NCBI GenBank assembly: GCA_018816765.1
Contig: JAHIUX010000076.1
Coordinates: 1 to 64,000, forward strand
Origin: Bacteroidota bacterium
GTDB lineage: Bacteria > Bacteroidota > Bacteroidia > Bacteroidales > F082
Reading direction: 5' to 3'
Length of the DNA: 64,000 nucleotides
This document shows positions 27,418-35,770 of the stretch, one piece after another. Position 1 is the first letter of the stretch. Each line of letters begins with the position of its first letter. The translations under genes and the position numbers were made by a program. A model generated the notes under the pieces. That model did not search any database. It was not told the DNA's origin and saw only the letters and a list, made by a program, of their open reading frames with translations.

Positions 27418-27488
27418 ACCCTTTGGGAGGAGACCGGGATTGAAAAACAAAACAAATTTGCTGAAACGAAATCTGTGATAAGCAATGC

Positions 27489-28937
27489 TTAATGCATCTT
27501 CGAGCCAAGCTGACCCAGGATATGGGGAAATTTTTCGAGGTTAAATGGCTTGGTCAGGTAGCTGTCCACACCGGCCTCTATGCATCGCTGATGATCTTCG
27601 CTCACTGCATTTGCCGTTATCGCAATAATCTGTGTGTGCATGCCACTGTCATCTTCCTGCTCAATGCGCCTGATTTCACGGGTTGCAGCGATGCCATCCA
27701 TAACCGGCATTTGAATATCCATCAGGATGACATCATAGGGATTGCTTTTGAATTTTTCAACCGCAATCAGCCCGTTTTCAGCCAGATCCACCTCGTATCC
27801 CAAATTTTTAAGGGTTGTCATGGATACCTTCTGGTTGATGAGGTTGTCTTCGACAAGCAGAATCTTTTTTGATGGATTTAAATCGTACAAATCAGGCTCT
27901 TTACCTCGGGCTACATTGATCGTAAACCAAAAGGTAGACCCCCGGCCTGGCTCGCTTTCAAGGCCGATGGTGCCACCCATCAGTGAAACGAGGCTTTTGG
28001 CAAGGCTCAGGCCAAGTCCGGCTCCTCCATGATTTCGGGTATAGCTTTCATCGACCATACTGAAAACACTCCATATCTTATGCTGTTCTGCTTTGCTGAT
28101 GCCAATGCCGGTGTCAGTAATGCTGATTTTAAGTGTAAACCCGAGGGCCGTTTCAGTAAGTAATTCACAGCTAAACGTTACACTTCCCTCATGTGTAAAC
28201 TTAATGGCATTTCCAAGCAAGTTGTTGATTACCTGACGATACCTTATCGGGTCGCCTTTCACAAACTGAGGCACATTGTTTTCGAATTTGCAGATTAACT
28301 GCAACTGTTGTTCATTTGCCTGCATGCGATGCACATGAATGACTTCGGAGGTTTCGTGTATGAGGTTGAAGTTTGCGCTGTTTAAACGGAGTTTTTCCTG
28401 ATCAATGGTAGAGAAATCAAGGATGTCGTTTACCAATGAATCGAGGTGCCTGGAAAGCAGGTCTGTTTCCTGCAACAAAGTCCCCTGATTATCGTCGAGA
28501 TCAGTTTTCTTTAATAGTCCGATGAGGCCAAGAATGCCATTCAGTGGCGTCCTGATTTCGTGGCTCATATTTGCCAGAAAGTGGATTTTTGTCCGGTTTG
28601 CGGCTTCTGCATTTTCCTTAAGGATCGTCATTTCTGCAAAGGCTTTTTCCATTTCCGTTTTTTGCAGATCGATTTGGCTGTGCCGCTGAACCAGAAGATT
28701 CATAAGGCGCTTGTTTACAACAGTATAGCGATACAATAAGATCAATAATAAGCCTATGGCAAGCAATAAAATTCCAATAGTAATGGCCATCCAAATCACT
28801 GGGAGGTTCCCGGAAGCCGTTGACATACCCAACCACATGCTGATACTGCTCAGGCTGGTATCAAAAAACAGCAACTGAACAAAACTGAAAAAACCGATTG
28901 AATTCAGCAAGGCGATTACCTTCAATTGAAACAACAT
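27489..28937 (-). CDS. Hybrid histidine kinase/response regulator
   Basis: 482 residues. Two membrane segments (about 5-25 and 48-70) enclose only about 20 periplasmic residues. Then a short coiled coil, HisKA with phospho-acceptor His126 in [12 protein letters not shown], and HATPase_c with DTGIGIS and [13 protein letters not shown]-terminal receiver domain follows, with phospho-acceptor Asp407 in [11 protein letters not shown] and Lys in YLTKPF. No PAS, HAMP or large sensor domain is present, so input may come from the membrane or from a partner. No output domain follows the receiver; phosphate probably passes to an HPt protein elsewhere. Confidence 0.92.
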   Translation of the reverse strand: MLFQLKVIALLNSIGFFSFVQLLFFDTSLSSISMWLGMSTASGNLPVIWMAITIGILLLAIGLLLILLYRYTVVNKRLMNLLVQRHSQIDLQKTEMEKAFAEMTILKENAEAANRTKIHFLANMSHEIRTPLNGILGLIGLLKKTDLDDNQGTLLQETDLLSRHLDSLVNDILDFSTIDQEKLRLNSANFNLIHETSEVIHVHRMQANEQQLQLICKFENNVPQFVKGDPIRYRQVINNLLGNAIKFTHEGSVTFSCELLTETALGFTLKISITDTGIGISKAEQHKIWSVFSMVDESYTRNHGGAGLGLSLAKSLVSLMGGTIGLESEPGRGSTFWFTINVARGKEPDLYDLNPSKKILLVEDNLINQKVSMTTLKNLGYEVDLAENGLIAVEKFKSNPYDVILMDIQMPVMDGIAATREIRRIEQEDDSGMHTQIIAITANAVSEDHQRCIEAGVDSYLTKPFNLEKFPHILGQLGSKMH

Positions 28938-29145
28938 GGTTGGGGTTTAGGATAACAGAAAACCAACAGCAAAAAGCGCGCCCACTTGTAAATAATTATT
29001 ATGATGTTGATTCAATGTGTTTTACAAATCAATCAATCCAGGTGGAATTCCTGTTCGGAGAAACTTAATCCAAAGACGGGAAAACCTGCACGATCATCGA
29101 TTTATTCAGACACCAAATGCAATGCAGCTCAAAGCCTTGTGCAGG

Positions 29146-29646
29146 TTAGTTGTACTTTCCTGTATCAGGCTTAAACAATAGGTTTTTCGACGAAAATGAC
29201 AGTTCATGCGACTTGAGTTTTTGCCCGTTTGGGAGCAGGGCGTAAAACCGAAACCTGGCTTTCTTAATGGCAGCGTCGTGCAGCAGGTCGAAAAAATCCT
29301 GTTTATAGAAGGCGGCAATCAACCCCTTTTGATGGACCGGATTTTCAGGAACTATGGTTTTAATGATTCCGCCTGAGAGCGGAAAAACTGTGATGTTGCG
29401 TTTATGATCAATCTTTTCAATACCGAATTCGCCTATTAGCTTAATGTCAGCACAACCATCAACAGCGATTAAAATACTGCCATGCTTCGTCCGTGGATCA
29501 AGCTCAATCACCTTAAACTGCATTCCGTTGATAAGCTGTACTGATATCAGATAATGCTTCGGACGGTTCGTGTACCAGTTTCTGAACATCATGGCAAGTC
29601 CGCCAACTACAAGCATAAACAGAATAAATAGTGTGTCCTGATCCAT
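29146..29646 (-). CDS. Single-span membrane protein of unknown function
   Basis: 166 residues from the ATG at 29646; a longer frame upstream lacks support and overlaps the leader of the next gene. One membrane segment near the N-terminus (TLFILFMLVVGGLAMMF), followed by a soluble, probably beta-rich region (HYLISVQLINGMQFKVIELD, NITVFPLSGG). No recognised family. A 207-base gap separates it from the histidine kinase, so no operon is implied. Confidence 0.6.
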   Translation of the reverse strand: MDQDTLFILFMLVVGGLAMMFRNWYTNRPKHYLISVQLINGMQFKVIELDPRTKHGSILIAVDGCADIKLIGEFGIEKIDHKRNITVFPLSGGIIKTIVPENPVHQKGLIAAFYKQDFFDLLHDAAIKKARFRFYALLPNGQKLKSHELSFSSKNLLFKPDTGKYN

Positions 29647-29746
29647 TCCCGATTTTTTTGCAAAGATAGCGCATGATCTGCAAATAACTTTGATTCTGCC
29701 TGCATTGCCAATGAATGGTTTGGGCGCCTTCGCCAAGGTTTTTTAA

Positions 29747-29754
29747 TATATTTG
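29747..29754 (+). promoter_or_regulatory. -7 element for the C69 dipeptidase gene
   Basis: TATATTTG 36 bases before the ATG at 29790; a TTTG lies 24 bases upstream. It supports 29790 as the start. Confidence 0.55.
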
Positions 29755-29789
29755 CCCAACGTTATTTTATACAGAAACACCGATTACTT

Positions 29790-31532
29790 ATGAAACATTT
29801 ATTCAGACTGGCATTGCTGTGCCTGACCGCATTTTCTTTACCTGGCCAGTTGCTGGCTTGTACCAACTACCTGATTACCAAAGGGGCATCAGTTGATGGG
29901 TCAACCATGGTCACTTATGCTGCCGATTCACATATTCGCTACGGCGAACTGTACTTCAGGCCTGCGGCTGATTGGCCTGCAGGAAGCATGATTACCATCT
30001 ACGACAGGGGAACAGCCGAGCCTTTGACGCAGATTCCACAGCCAGCCCATACCTACCAGACCATAGGTTTTATGAATGAACACCAGGTATCCGTTGGTGA
30101 AACAACCTTTGGAGGAAGGAGCGAGTTGCAGGATTCCACAGGCCTGATCGATTATGGAAGCCTGATGTTTCTGGCCTTGCAGCGTGCGAAAACGGCACGC
30201 GAGGCAATCAAAGTCATTGCCGATCTGATGGATACATATGGATATGCCAGCTCGGGCGAAAGTTTTTCTATCGGCGACCCAAACGAAGTCTGGATCATGG
30301 AACTGATTGGCAAAGGAACTTCGTTGAAAACAGACCGCAAGACAAAAAAGCAAGTAAACACAAGCAAAGGTGCTGTCTGGGTGGCCATCAGGATACCCGA
30401 CGGCGCAATATCGGCCCATGCCAACCATGCCCGCATTACCACATTTCAACAGGCAAACGGAAAAACTTCGATCACAAACAGGCAATGGGAGTTGCTTGAC
30501 CAGCCTGATGTAGAAGTGATTTATGCCTGGGACGTGATTGATTTCGCACGCAACAAAGGGTATTATAACGGAGACAATAGTGATTTCAGTTTCAGTGATG
30601 TGTATGCACCTTTGGATTTTGATGGAGCACGCTTTTGTGAACTCAGGGTATGGAGTATGTTCAACCGCTTTTGCAGCAATATGGACCAGTATTGGGATTA
30701 TGCCACAGGCCTTAACCTGACTGCCGGCCGGATGCCATTGTATGTTATTCCTGACCGGAAAATAAGTGCGCAGGACTTGATGCAGGCCAAACGCGACCAT
30801 TTGCAGGGAACCACGCTTGATATGGCCAAAGATGCTGGTGCCGGCCCTTACGGATTGCCGTACCGCTGGCGTCCGCTCACATGGACCTGTGATGGGAAAG
30901 AATATTTTCATGAACGAACCACTGTCACACAGCAAACAGGATTTTCTTTTGTGGCCCAGATGCGCAGCTGGATGCCCGATCCGATTGGTGGCATCAACTG
31001 GTTTGGTGTCGACGATGCCGGCACAACCGTTTATGTGCCCTTCTATTGCGGCATCAGCCGTGTTCCCGAGAGCTGGGCCGAAGGCAATGGCGATATGCTC
31101 ACCTATAGCGATAATGCGGCTTTCTGGGTGTTCAACAGGGTAGCGCACTTTGCTTACCTGTTTTACGACCGCGTAATGCCCGACATCAGCAAAGTGCAGG
31201 CTGAACTCGAAAATAAGTTCATGGACTACACGCCTGCTGTAGATGCCGCAGCGAATACCTTATGGCAAACAAAGCCTGAGCTGGCTGTTGCATTCGTTAC
31301 TGATTATTCCTGTAATATGGCTGAATCTACAGTTAAGCGCTGGAAGTCGCTGGGCGAGTTTTTACTGGTTAAATACCTCGATGGCAACATCAAGGTCGAA
31401 GAAAATGGCTGGTTTATCCGAAACCCATATGGTTATCCCGTCTCACCTAAACAACCTGGATATCCTGAGAAATTCAAAAAAGTCATTGTTGATGATGCCG
31501 GCCCAAAACTCAACTATCCCGTTAAACATTAA
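29790..31532 (+). CDS. Secreted C69-family dipeptidase
   Basis: 580 residues from the ATG at 29790, giving a clean signal peptide MKHLFRLALLCLTAFSLPGQLLA. Removal of the signal exposes Cys24 (CTNYLITKGASVDGSTMV), the N-terminal nucleophile of this Ntn-hydrolase family (PepD-like). Further family segments: GFMNEHQVSVGETTFGGR and FSIGDPNEVWIMELIGKG. It likely cleaves dipeptides in the periplasm or outside the cell, supporting peptide use. Family length is about 500-580. Ends in a bidirectional terminator shared with the LruC gene. Confidence 0.9.
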   Translation: MKHLFRLALLCLTAFSLPGQLLACTNYLITKGASVDGSTMVTYAADSHIRYGELYFRPAADWPAGSMITIYDRGTAEPLTQIPQPAHTYQTIGFMNEHQVSVGETTFGGRSELQDSTGLIDYGSLMFLALQRAKTAREAIKVIADLMDTYGYASSGESFSIGDPNEVWIMELIGKGTSLKTDRKTKKQVNTSKGAVWVAIRIPDGAISAHANHARITTFQQANGKTSITNRQWELLDQPDVEVIYAWDVIDFARNKGYYNGDNSDFSFSDVYAPLDFDGARFCELRVWSMFNRFCSNMDQYWDYATGLNLTAGRMPLYVIPDRKISAQDLMQAKRDHLQGTTLDMAKDAGAGPYGLPYRWRPLTWTCDGKEYFHERTTVTQQTGFSFVAQMRSWMPDPIGGINWFGVDDAGTTVYVPFYCGISRVPESWAEGNGDMLTYSDNAAFWVFNRVAHFAYLFYDRVMPDISKVQAELENKFMDYTPAVDAAANTLWQTKPELAVAFVTDYSCNMAESTVKRWKSLGEFLLVKYLDGNIKVEENGWFIRNPYGYPVSPKQPGYPEKFKKVIVDDAGPKLNYPVKH

Positions 31533-31533
31533 A

Positions 31534-31563
31534 AAAAAGACGCCTCGTAAGGGGCGTCTTTTT
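31534..31563. terminator. Bidirectional terminator
   Basis: Perfect 11-bp stem AAAAAGACGCC (31534-31544) with GGCGTCTTTTT (31553-31563), flanked by A and T runs. It serves the C69 gene and the converging LruC gene. Confidence 0.9.
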
Positions 31564-31582
31564 TGTTTATTACACTTTGTAT

Positions 31583-34456
31583 TTAGTTTGCAAGGACCTG
31601 ATAAATAAAGCTGTTGTTGCGGTACCCTGCAAGGTTCTGGTACCAGTTAGGGAATAAAACTCCGCTACTTGTGGCCCACTCGGCAAATTTCAGGTGTGCC
31701 CAGATAACTTCCTGTTTTTCCTTAGGATAGGCAAAACTCTCATAGATGTTTATCGCCCAGGGTAAGTTATGGTCATTCACATAATAGGTGTTAGTTGCCG
31801 GGTCGCTGACGTCTTCCCATGTACCGAACAAGGCCGTATTTGCCAGATCAGTAGGAGGGTAGCCGGGTAAATGCACCTCCACAGTCCTGTCTTTATTCAC
31901 CATGATAAACGGGTTAAAGCTTGAAATATCGACCTGTGCATAAGTGTAGGTGTTCTCAGGGAAATAGATGCGTACAACAAGGGTATCGGGCGTTACATAG
32001 GGCGCTGTTTCTTCGGTGTTTACACCGATACCTGATCCAGGATGCTGCATCTGATTGTAGGCATTGTCATATACAATGATTGTTGGTTTCGACTGGTTTG
32101 CTTCAGTGCCGTTGGGACTCAAAGTGACGTAACTTTCAGTGAGGTTATAGCCTTCAACATACAAATCGGCAGCGTTGATGTTGTTGCTCAGCTGGAACCC
32201 GAACCCGTTTTCGTACGAAGCACCAAATGCCTTGATGATGAAGGTTGCCCTGATTATATCAACATAATTACCGGTGTTTGAAATGAGCTCAAATTTATAG
32301 TCAAGCACAAGGTCGTTGAAGTCATAATCGCCCTTGCCAGGCCACAAATCCTCATATGCCAGGGTTCCGTATCCTGTGGCAGGGAAGTTATTGTCAACAG
32401 GCACATACTCGGTTGAGAATGGCACATTGGCCAAACCCGGCTCAAGGCTTTCGAAACCAGCATTGTCAACTGATTTGAAGGGGAAAGGTACTGTTACTGC
32501 ACCATCAGCTGGATCAACAAGGATTACCTGGCTTGGCTGGCCGTTGCTTCCCACCGGAATGATAATTCCTGCACCCGGGAAAGTTGTCACAGTGTATGCG
32601 GTGCCGTTTACGCTGATGCTTGTAGCATTTGCCGGAAAGGCCGTGAGGCGTATCGACTGCACAGTGCCATCCGGATCGCTGTCAACAAAGGTTTGGGGGG
32701 GAACTACCACGGTAATGGTTCCGCCGGGATTTTGTTGAATGGTGGCAGTTGCTGTTCCGGCAATGGGCAATTGCTCAATGCCAAAGTTTACATTCACGGT
32801 AATTTCGTTATTTGCAACGGCAGCTTGAATAAGCCCGTTTACAGTGCCATCATTTCCGGCGACAATGCCAACAAACTCTCCGGTATTCACCCAGCCTGAA
32901 GGCAAGGCAGTCGTCGGAATTTGCTGACCAACAACACCCTGATTTGTAGACAACTGTACCTGATAAGTGCCATTTGCGAGGTTGCTAAACTGATAGGTTC
33001 CGTTTGCATTTACCTGCATGGTTGCCAGGACCTGATTGCCGGCATTCAGCAGGTTGGCATAGAGTACTGTGGCTCCGGCAACGCCGGTTCCTGTGCCGTT
33101 AACTATGTCGTCTGTCAAGCCGTTGCTGTCGTGGTATACATTTCCTGAGAGACCTCCCGGTGTGCCTGTAACCACAAAGGGCACGTTGGCTGAGCCGGTG
33201 CTGATGCTCGAAACATTGGCATTGTCGTTGGCAATAAATGGGATTGAAACTGTGACAACGCCATTGATTGGGTCAACACTGATCGTTTGGGTGGGATTTC
33301 CGTTTTCACCAGCCGGTACTAAAACGCCGCCTGCCGGGAATCCACCTGAAGTGTATAAGGTGCCATTAATGGTAATTGAAGTTGCATTGCTGGGGAAAGC
33401 GGTAATTTTAATGCTCACCACGGTGCCATCAGCGTCCGAAGCCACAAAGGTTGTGGCCGGAACAGGCACTGAAATACTTCCACCAGGATTTTCCTGGCTT
33501 TCAGCAGTATTATTCTGAGGAACTGGACGTTGTTCGATGCCAAAGTTCACGTTTTCGGTATAAGCTCCTGTGGCAACCGTAGCACTTAATAAGCCATTAA
33601 CTGTGCCATCGCTGCCGGCACTTGTGCCCACGTGTTCGCCTGTATTTACCCATCCCGATGGAAGCAATGTTTGTGGCATGGCTGATCCGTTAGTTCCCTG
33701 AACTGTTGAAATCTGCACAGTGTAGGTAGCGGCTGGCACTTCGAAGGTGTAGGTTCCGCTTGAGGTGACTGCCATTGCATTTACGACAATATTTGACGCA
33801 TTGAGTAAATTGGCATATAGTGCTGTGCCACCGGGTGTCTGAATTCCGGTCCCGTTAACCAGATTATCTGTAAGTCCGTTGATATCATGAAACACGTTGC
33901 CATTTAATCCGGTACCTTCATTACATCCTGATCCTGCACAGGTCATCACATATTCGAAATCGGCAACAGAGAACGAAACGATCTGGCGGTTCTGTCCGGC
34001 CTTGGCCGATGCCTGCTGGGCTTGCAAGCCACCTGTAAGTGTGTAGGTTACGGCAAAAACACCGGCATCACCATCGCCGATATTGCTTGTTCCATCGACT
34101 TTAAACCCCTGAAAAGGGTCACCTCCCAAATTGGGACCCATATCAATTTCATCATAGGTCATGATGCCCGACCGGATGTCAACACTTACATTGGAATATG
34201 TTCCAGGAACCGCTTCAATGGAATAATGCGACAGTTCCTTGCAGCTGGGACCACCACAACCATTATGCTCAACCCTGAGTACGATGGTGTGCGAACCATC
34301 GCAGTTGTCGACAACAGACTCAATTGTCGTTGTAAACCCGCCACCATTGGTCTTCGTTACTTCACAAACAGTCGCAAATGCATTCAAAGCCAATAAGTTG
34401 AATGCCAATAAGGCTGCAACTAACATGGCACGAACAGGTAAAAGTTTAGCTTTCAT
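31583..34456 (-). CDS. LruC-domain surface protein with duplicated module
   Basis: 957 residues. Signal peptide about 1-29 (ends LLALNAFA). Residues 30-182 form an N-terminal cysteine-containing domain. Two tandem copies of a roughly 250-residue unit follow (183-434 and 435-680). Each starts with an SdrD-B-like segment GLxGNVxHDxNGLTDxxVNGTG and ends in a beta-domain with AFPxNATSIxxNGTxYT. The C-terminus (about 690-957) is an LruC domain, with TGYGTLAYEDLWPGKGDYDF then NDLV, a likely Ca2+-binding DxDxND loop. Such proteins are exported; function unknown, perhaps adhesion. It starts 11 bases after the partner lipoprotein gene. Confidence 0.85.
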   Translation of the reverse strand: MKAKLLPVRAMLVAALLAFNLLALNAFATVCEVTKTNGGGFTTTIESVVDNCDGSHTIVLRVEHNGCGGPSCKELSHYSIEAVPGTYSNVSVDIRSGIMTYDEIDMGPNLGGDPFQGFKVDGTSNIGDGDAGVFAVTYTLTGGLQAQQASAKAGQNRQIVSFSVADFEYVMTCAGSGCNEGTGLNGNVFHDINGLTDNLVNGTGIQTPGGTALYANLLNASNIVVNAMAVTSSGTYTFEVPAATYTVQISTVQGTNGSAMPQTLLPSGWVNTGEHVGTSAGSDGTVNGLLSATVATGAYTENVNFGIEQRPVPQNNTAESQENPGGSISVPVPATTFVASDADGTVVSIKITAFPSNATSITINGTLYTSGGFPAGGVLVPAGENGNPTQTISVDPINGVVTVSIPFIANDNANVSSISTGSANVPFVVTGTPGGLSGNVYHDSNGLTDDIVNGTGTGVAGATVLYANLLNAGNQVLATMQVNANGTYQFSNLANGTYQVQLSTNQGVVGQQIPTTALPSGWVNTGEFVGIVAGNDGTVNGLIQAAVANNEITVNVNFGIEQLPIAGTATATIQQNPGGTITVVVPPQTFVDSDPDGTVQSIRLTAFPANATSISVNGTAYTVTTFPGAGIIIPVGSNGQPSQVILVDPADGAVTVPFPFKSVDNAGFESLEPGLANVPFSTEYVPVDNNFPATGYGTLAYEDLWPGKGDYDFNDLVLDYKFELISNTGNYVDIIRATFIIKAFGASYENGFGFQLSNNINAADLYVEGYNLTESYVTLSPNGTEANQSKPTIIVYDNAYNQMQHPGSGIGVNTEETAPYVTPDTLVVRIYFPENTYTYAQVDISSFNPFIMVNKDRTVEVHLPGYPPTDLANTALFGTWEDVSDPATNTYYVNDHNLPWAINIYESFAYPKEKQEVIWAHLKFAEWATSSGVLFPNWYQNLAGYRNNSFIYQVLAN
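32417..33154 (-). repeat. Second copy of the ~250-residue surface-protein module
   Basis: Residues 435-680 of the LruC protein. The aligned landmarks in both copies are HDxNGLTD, LPSGWVNTGE, VNFGIEQ, NPGGxIxV and NVPF. The copies are divergent at protein level, so this is an old duplication. Confidence 0.8.
33155..33910 (-). repeat. First copy of the ~250-residue surface-protein module
   Basis: Residues 183-434 of the LruC protein; see the second copy for shared landmarks. Confidence 0.8.
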
Positions 34457-34467
34457 GTCGGTTGGTG

Positions 34468-34833
34468 TTAGGGGTTAAACACATAGTTGATGGGTTGAGT
34501 ACCAAACTCAATGGTGATGGATTGCCCCATATAGTTTAGCTTGGCGCTCGTTTCATAGGATGGAACAGTAAGTTTCATCGTATACGGCATGCCCGTGCTC
34601 AGGAATGCTTTTTGATAAATCGCTCCCTTGGGCGAGGTCACCTCGACAATCCCATTGGCATATCCGGTAAGGGTAATCTGCACATCCTTAAAGGTTTTCC
34701 AATCAAAAGTAGTAGGCACACTCATGTCATCCATGGTGGTAATTGTCGAAGGCTTTGGGGTATCGAAGTGCTTCCGGCAGGAAACCAATACGAGCCCCAG
34801 TCCAAGGATCCCTAAAATGAATAATTTTTTCAT
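34468..34833 (-). CDS. Small lipoprotein, partner of the LruC protein
   Basis: 121 residues from the ATG at 34833, which gives a lipoprotein signal MKKLFILGILGLGLVLVSC (Cys19 lipidated). The frame upstream adds 19 residues with no family support. The mature part is short and probably beta-rich; VPTTFDWKTFKDVQITL resembles the segment that precedes the beta domains in fused LruC proteins of this phylum (my recollection, not a search). It is 11 bases upstream of the LruC gene, so the two are likely co-transcribed and may interact at the outer membrane. Confidence 0.7.
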   Translation of the reverse strand: MKKLFILGILGLGLVLVSCRKHFDTPKPSTITTMDDMSVPTTFDWKTFKDVQITLTGYANGIVEVTSPKGAIYQKAFLSTGMPYTMKLTVPSYETSAKLNYMGQSITIEFGTQPINYVFNP

Positions 34834-35102
34834 GATGCAATGTGTTTTCGTTTCACCTATTCTTATTTCATGAATTGTGCCAGAATTCACAACAAAATGA
34901 AAAATAGCGTGTTAGAAGTGTTTTCTTTCATTACCTATTATTAAGAAAAATTCCAAAAATGTATAAATATTCCTATTATTGGAAATGATCCAAATACTGC
35001 GTGTATGAAGGGTTAAAATTAGGCTATTTTCCGGTTCAATACCACGTTTTCAATACCGAATTAAGGTGAAATCAGGTTTGAATTGTCTAAACCCTCAGTT
35101 AC

Positions 35103-35130
35103 AAAAAAAACCGCCCTGATTGCAGGGCGG
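35103..35130 (-). terminator. Minus-strand terminator with no upstream CDS
   Basis: 8-bp GC-rich stem CCGCCCTG (35111-35118) with CAGGGCGG (35123-35130), 4-base loop, then a run of eight T on the minus strand. No minus-strand protein gene lies upstream of it for the next 1.8 kb, so it must end an RNA gene or attenuate the lipoprotein/LruC transcript. Confidence 0.85.
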
Positions 35131-35279
35131 CAGTGTATTTAGTCGTGTTGGTTGTTGTAGTCTATAACAAAAGCATAAATATACGCCAAATAATTTAGGT
35201 TAAAAGCTTGTTTATAAGCCACCTAAAATACGCTCCATCCTTGTCCGAATATGCTTCCTGTTGTTTGGCGTTTATTTCA
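35104..35279 (-). ncRNA. Candidate structured small RNA, about 175 nt
   Basis: Lies between a consensus promoter and a strong terminator on the minus strand, with no ORF longer than 8 codons. Pairings seen: P1, 8 bp perfect (35264-35271 with 35183-35190, ACGCCAAA/UUUGGCGU); P2, 7 bp (35221-35227 with 35194-35200); P3, a small GCUU/AAGC hairpin inside P2 (35216-35219 with 35206-35209). There is also a 7-bp pairing AAGCAUA/UAUGCUU (35250-35256 with 35171-35177) that crosses P1 and would make a pseudoknot. A purine-rich bulge (GGACAAGGAUGGAGCG) sits between P1 and P2. Family not recognised. Bacteroidota 6S-type RNA, Flavo-1, or a leader regulating the LruC operon are the alternatives. Confidence 0.65.
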
Positions 35280-35282
35280 TTA

Positions 35283-35314
35283 CAAAGGTACTTAAATACT
35301 TCTTAAGTATGCAA
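35283..35314 (-). promoter_or_regulatory. Promoter of the candidate small RNA
   Basis: Minus strand: TTG (35314-35312), 21-base spacer, TACCTTTG (35290-35283). Full consensus match; transcription should start near 35279. Confidence 0.7.
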
Positions 35315-35436
35315 GTAAAATAAGCTGTTTTTTTAACAGGTTTCGTTTATTTTTCGCACAATTTTTTCACCTTTGAATAAAGAATTGTTTTCAACAGCAA
35401 GTCAATTGCTGGCAAATACAAACAAACCCATTACTG

Positions 35437-35670
35437 ATGCACTCATACGACGATTACCTTTACTGGGCACAGTACCTGAACAACAACTTCAGTTCGCTTG
35501 ATCTGGTCAATATCGACTACGACCTGATGAGAAACTGTCTTTCATCATCAGAAGAATACACAATAATTGGCCCGGCCAGCGACGAGCAGCTTGACGCCAT
35601 GCTGTATGCCTGGATTCAGCTGACAGCCCAGACAAAGGATGATGATGGCAGGTTTGATGCCTGGTCGTAA
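35437..35670 (+). CDS. Small acidic protein, unknown function
   Basis: 77 residues, rich in Tyr, Asp and Leu (for example YDDYLYWAQYLNNNF), with no signal peptide, membrane segment or known motif. Codon use looks coding and the gene is not a shadow of a larger frame. It lies 100 bases before the acyl-CoA dehydrogenase, which has its own -7 element, so it is probably transcribed separately. Confidence 0.55.
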   Translation: MHSYDDYLYWAQYLNNNFSSLDLVNIDYDLMRNCLSSSEEYTIIGPASDEQLDAMLYAWIQLTAQTKDDDGRFDAWS

Positions 35671-35719
35671 GCCATGTGTTTTGCTTAAGTATTTTTCTGC
35701 GAATCACAATTATTGTCGC

Positions 35720-35727
35720 TATATTTG
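35720..35727 (+). promoter_or_regulatory. -7 element for the acyl-CoA dehydrogenase gene
   Basis: TATATTTG 43 bases before the ATG at 35771, with CTG instead of TTG 20 bases upstream. Confidence 0.6.
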
Positions 35728-35770
35728 TTGATCGAACCAAACCTAATTTTATTCACCAATACTAAAACAA

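Larger units (their letters stand above)
34834..35436. other. 603-base region without protein genes
   Basis: 34834-35102 is AT-rich and I see no confident promoter or ORF in it. 35103-35314 holds the minus-strand RNA unit (terminator, structured body and promoter) listed separately. 35315-35436 is AT-rich leader for the small ORF at 35437. Confidence 0.6.

Noticed and set aside
29928-31148. 406-codon minus-strand open frame
   Set aside because: Antisense to the C69 dipeptidase, with many Cys/His/Ile runs and no family pattern; a shadow of the real gene.
31583-34456. Tandem repeats as a possible CRISPR or satellite array
   Set aside because: The repetition is two diverged ~750-base copies that keep one reading frame; no short direct repeats with uniform spacers.
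35230-35260. Eight-codon frame (M-E-R-I-L-G-G-L) in the small RNA
   Set aside because: Too short and lies across paired regions; not enough to call a peptide gene, though a leader peptide is not excluded.
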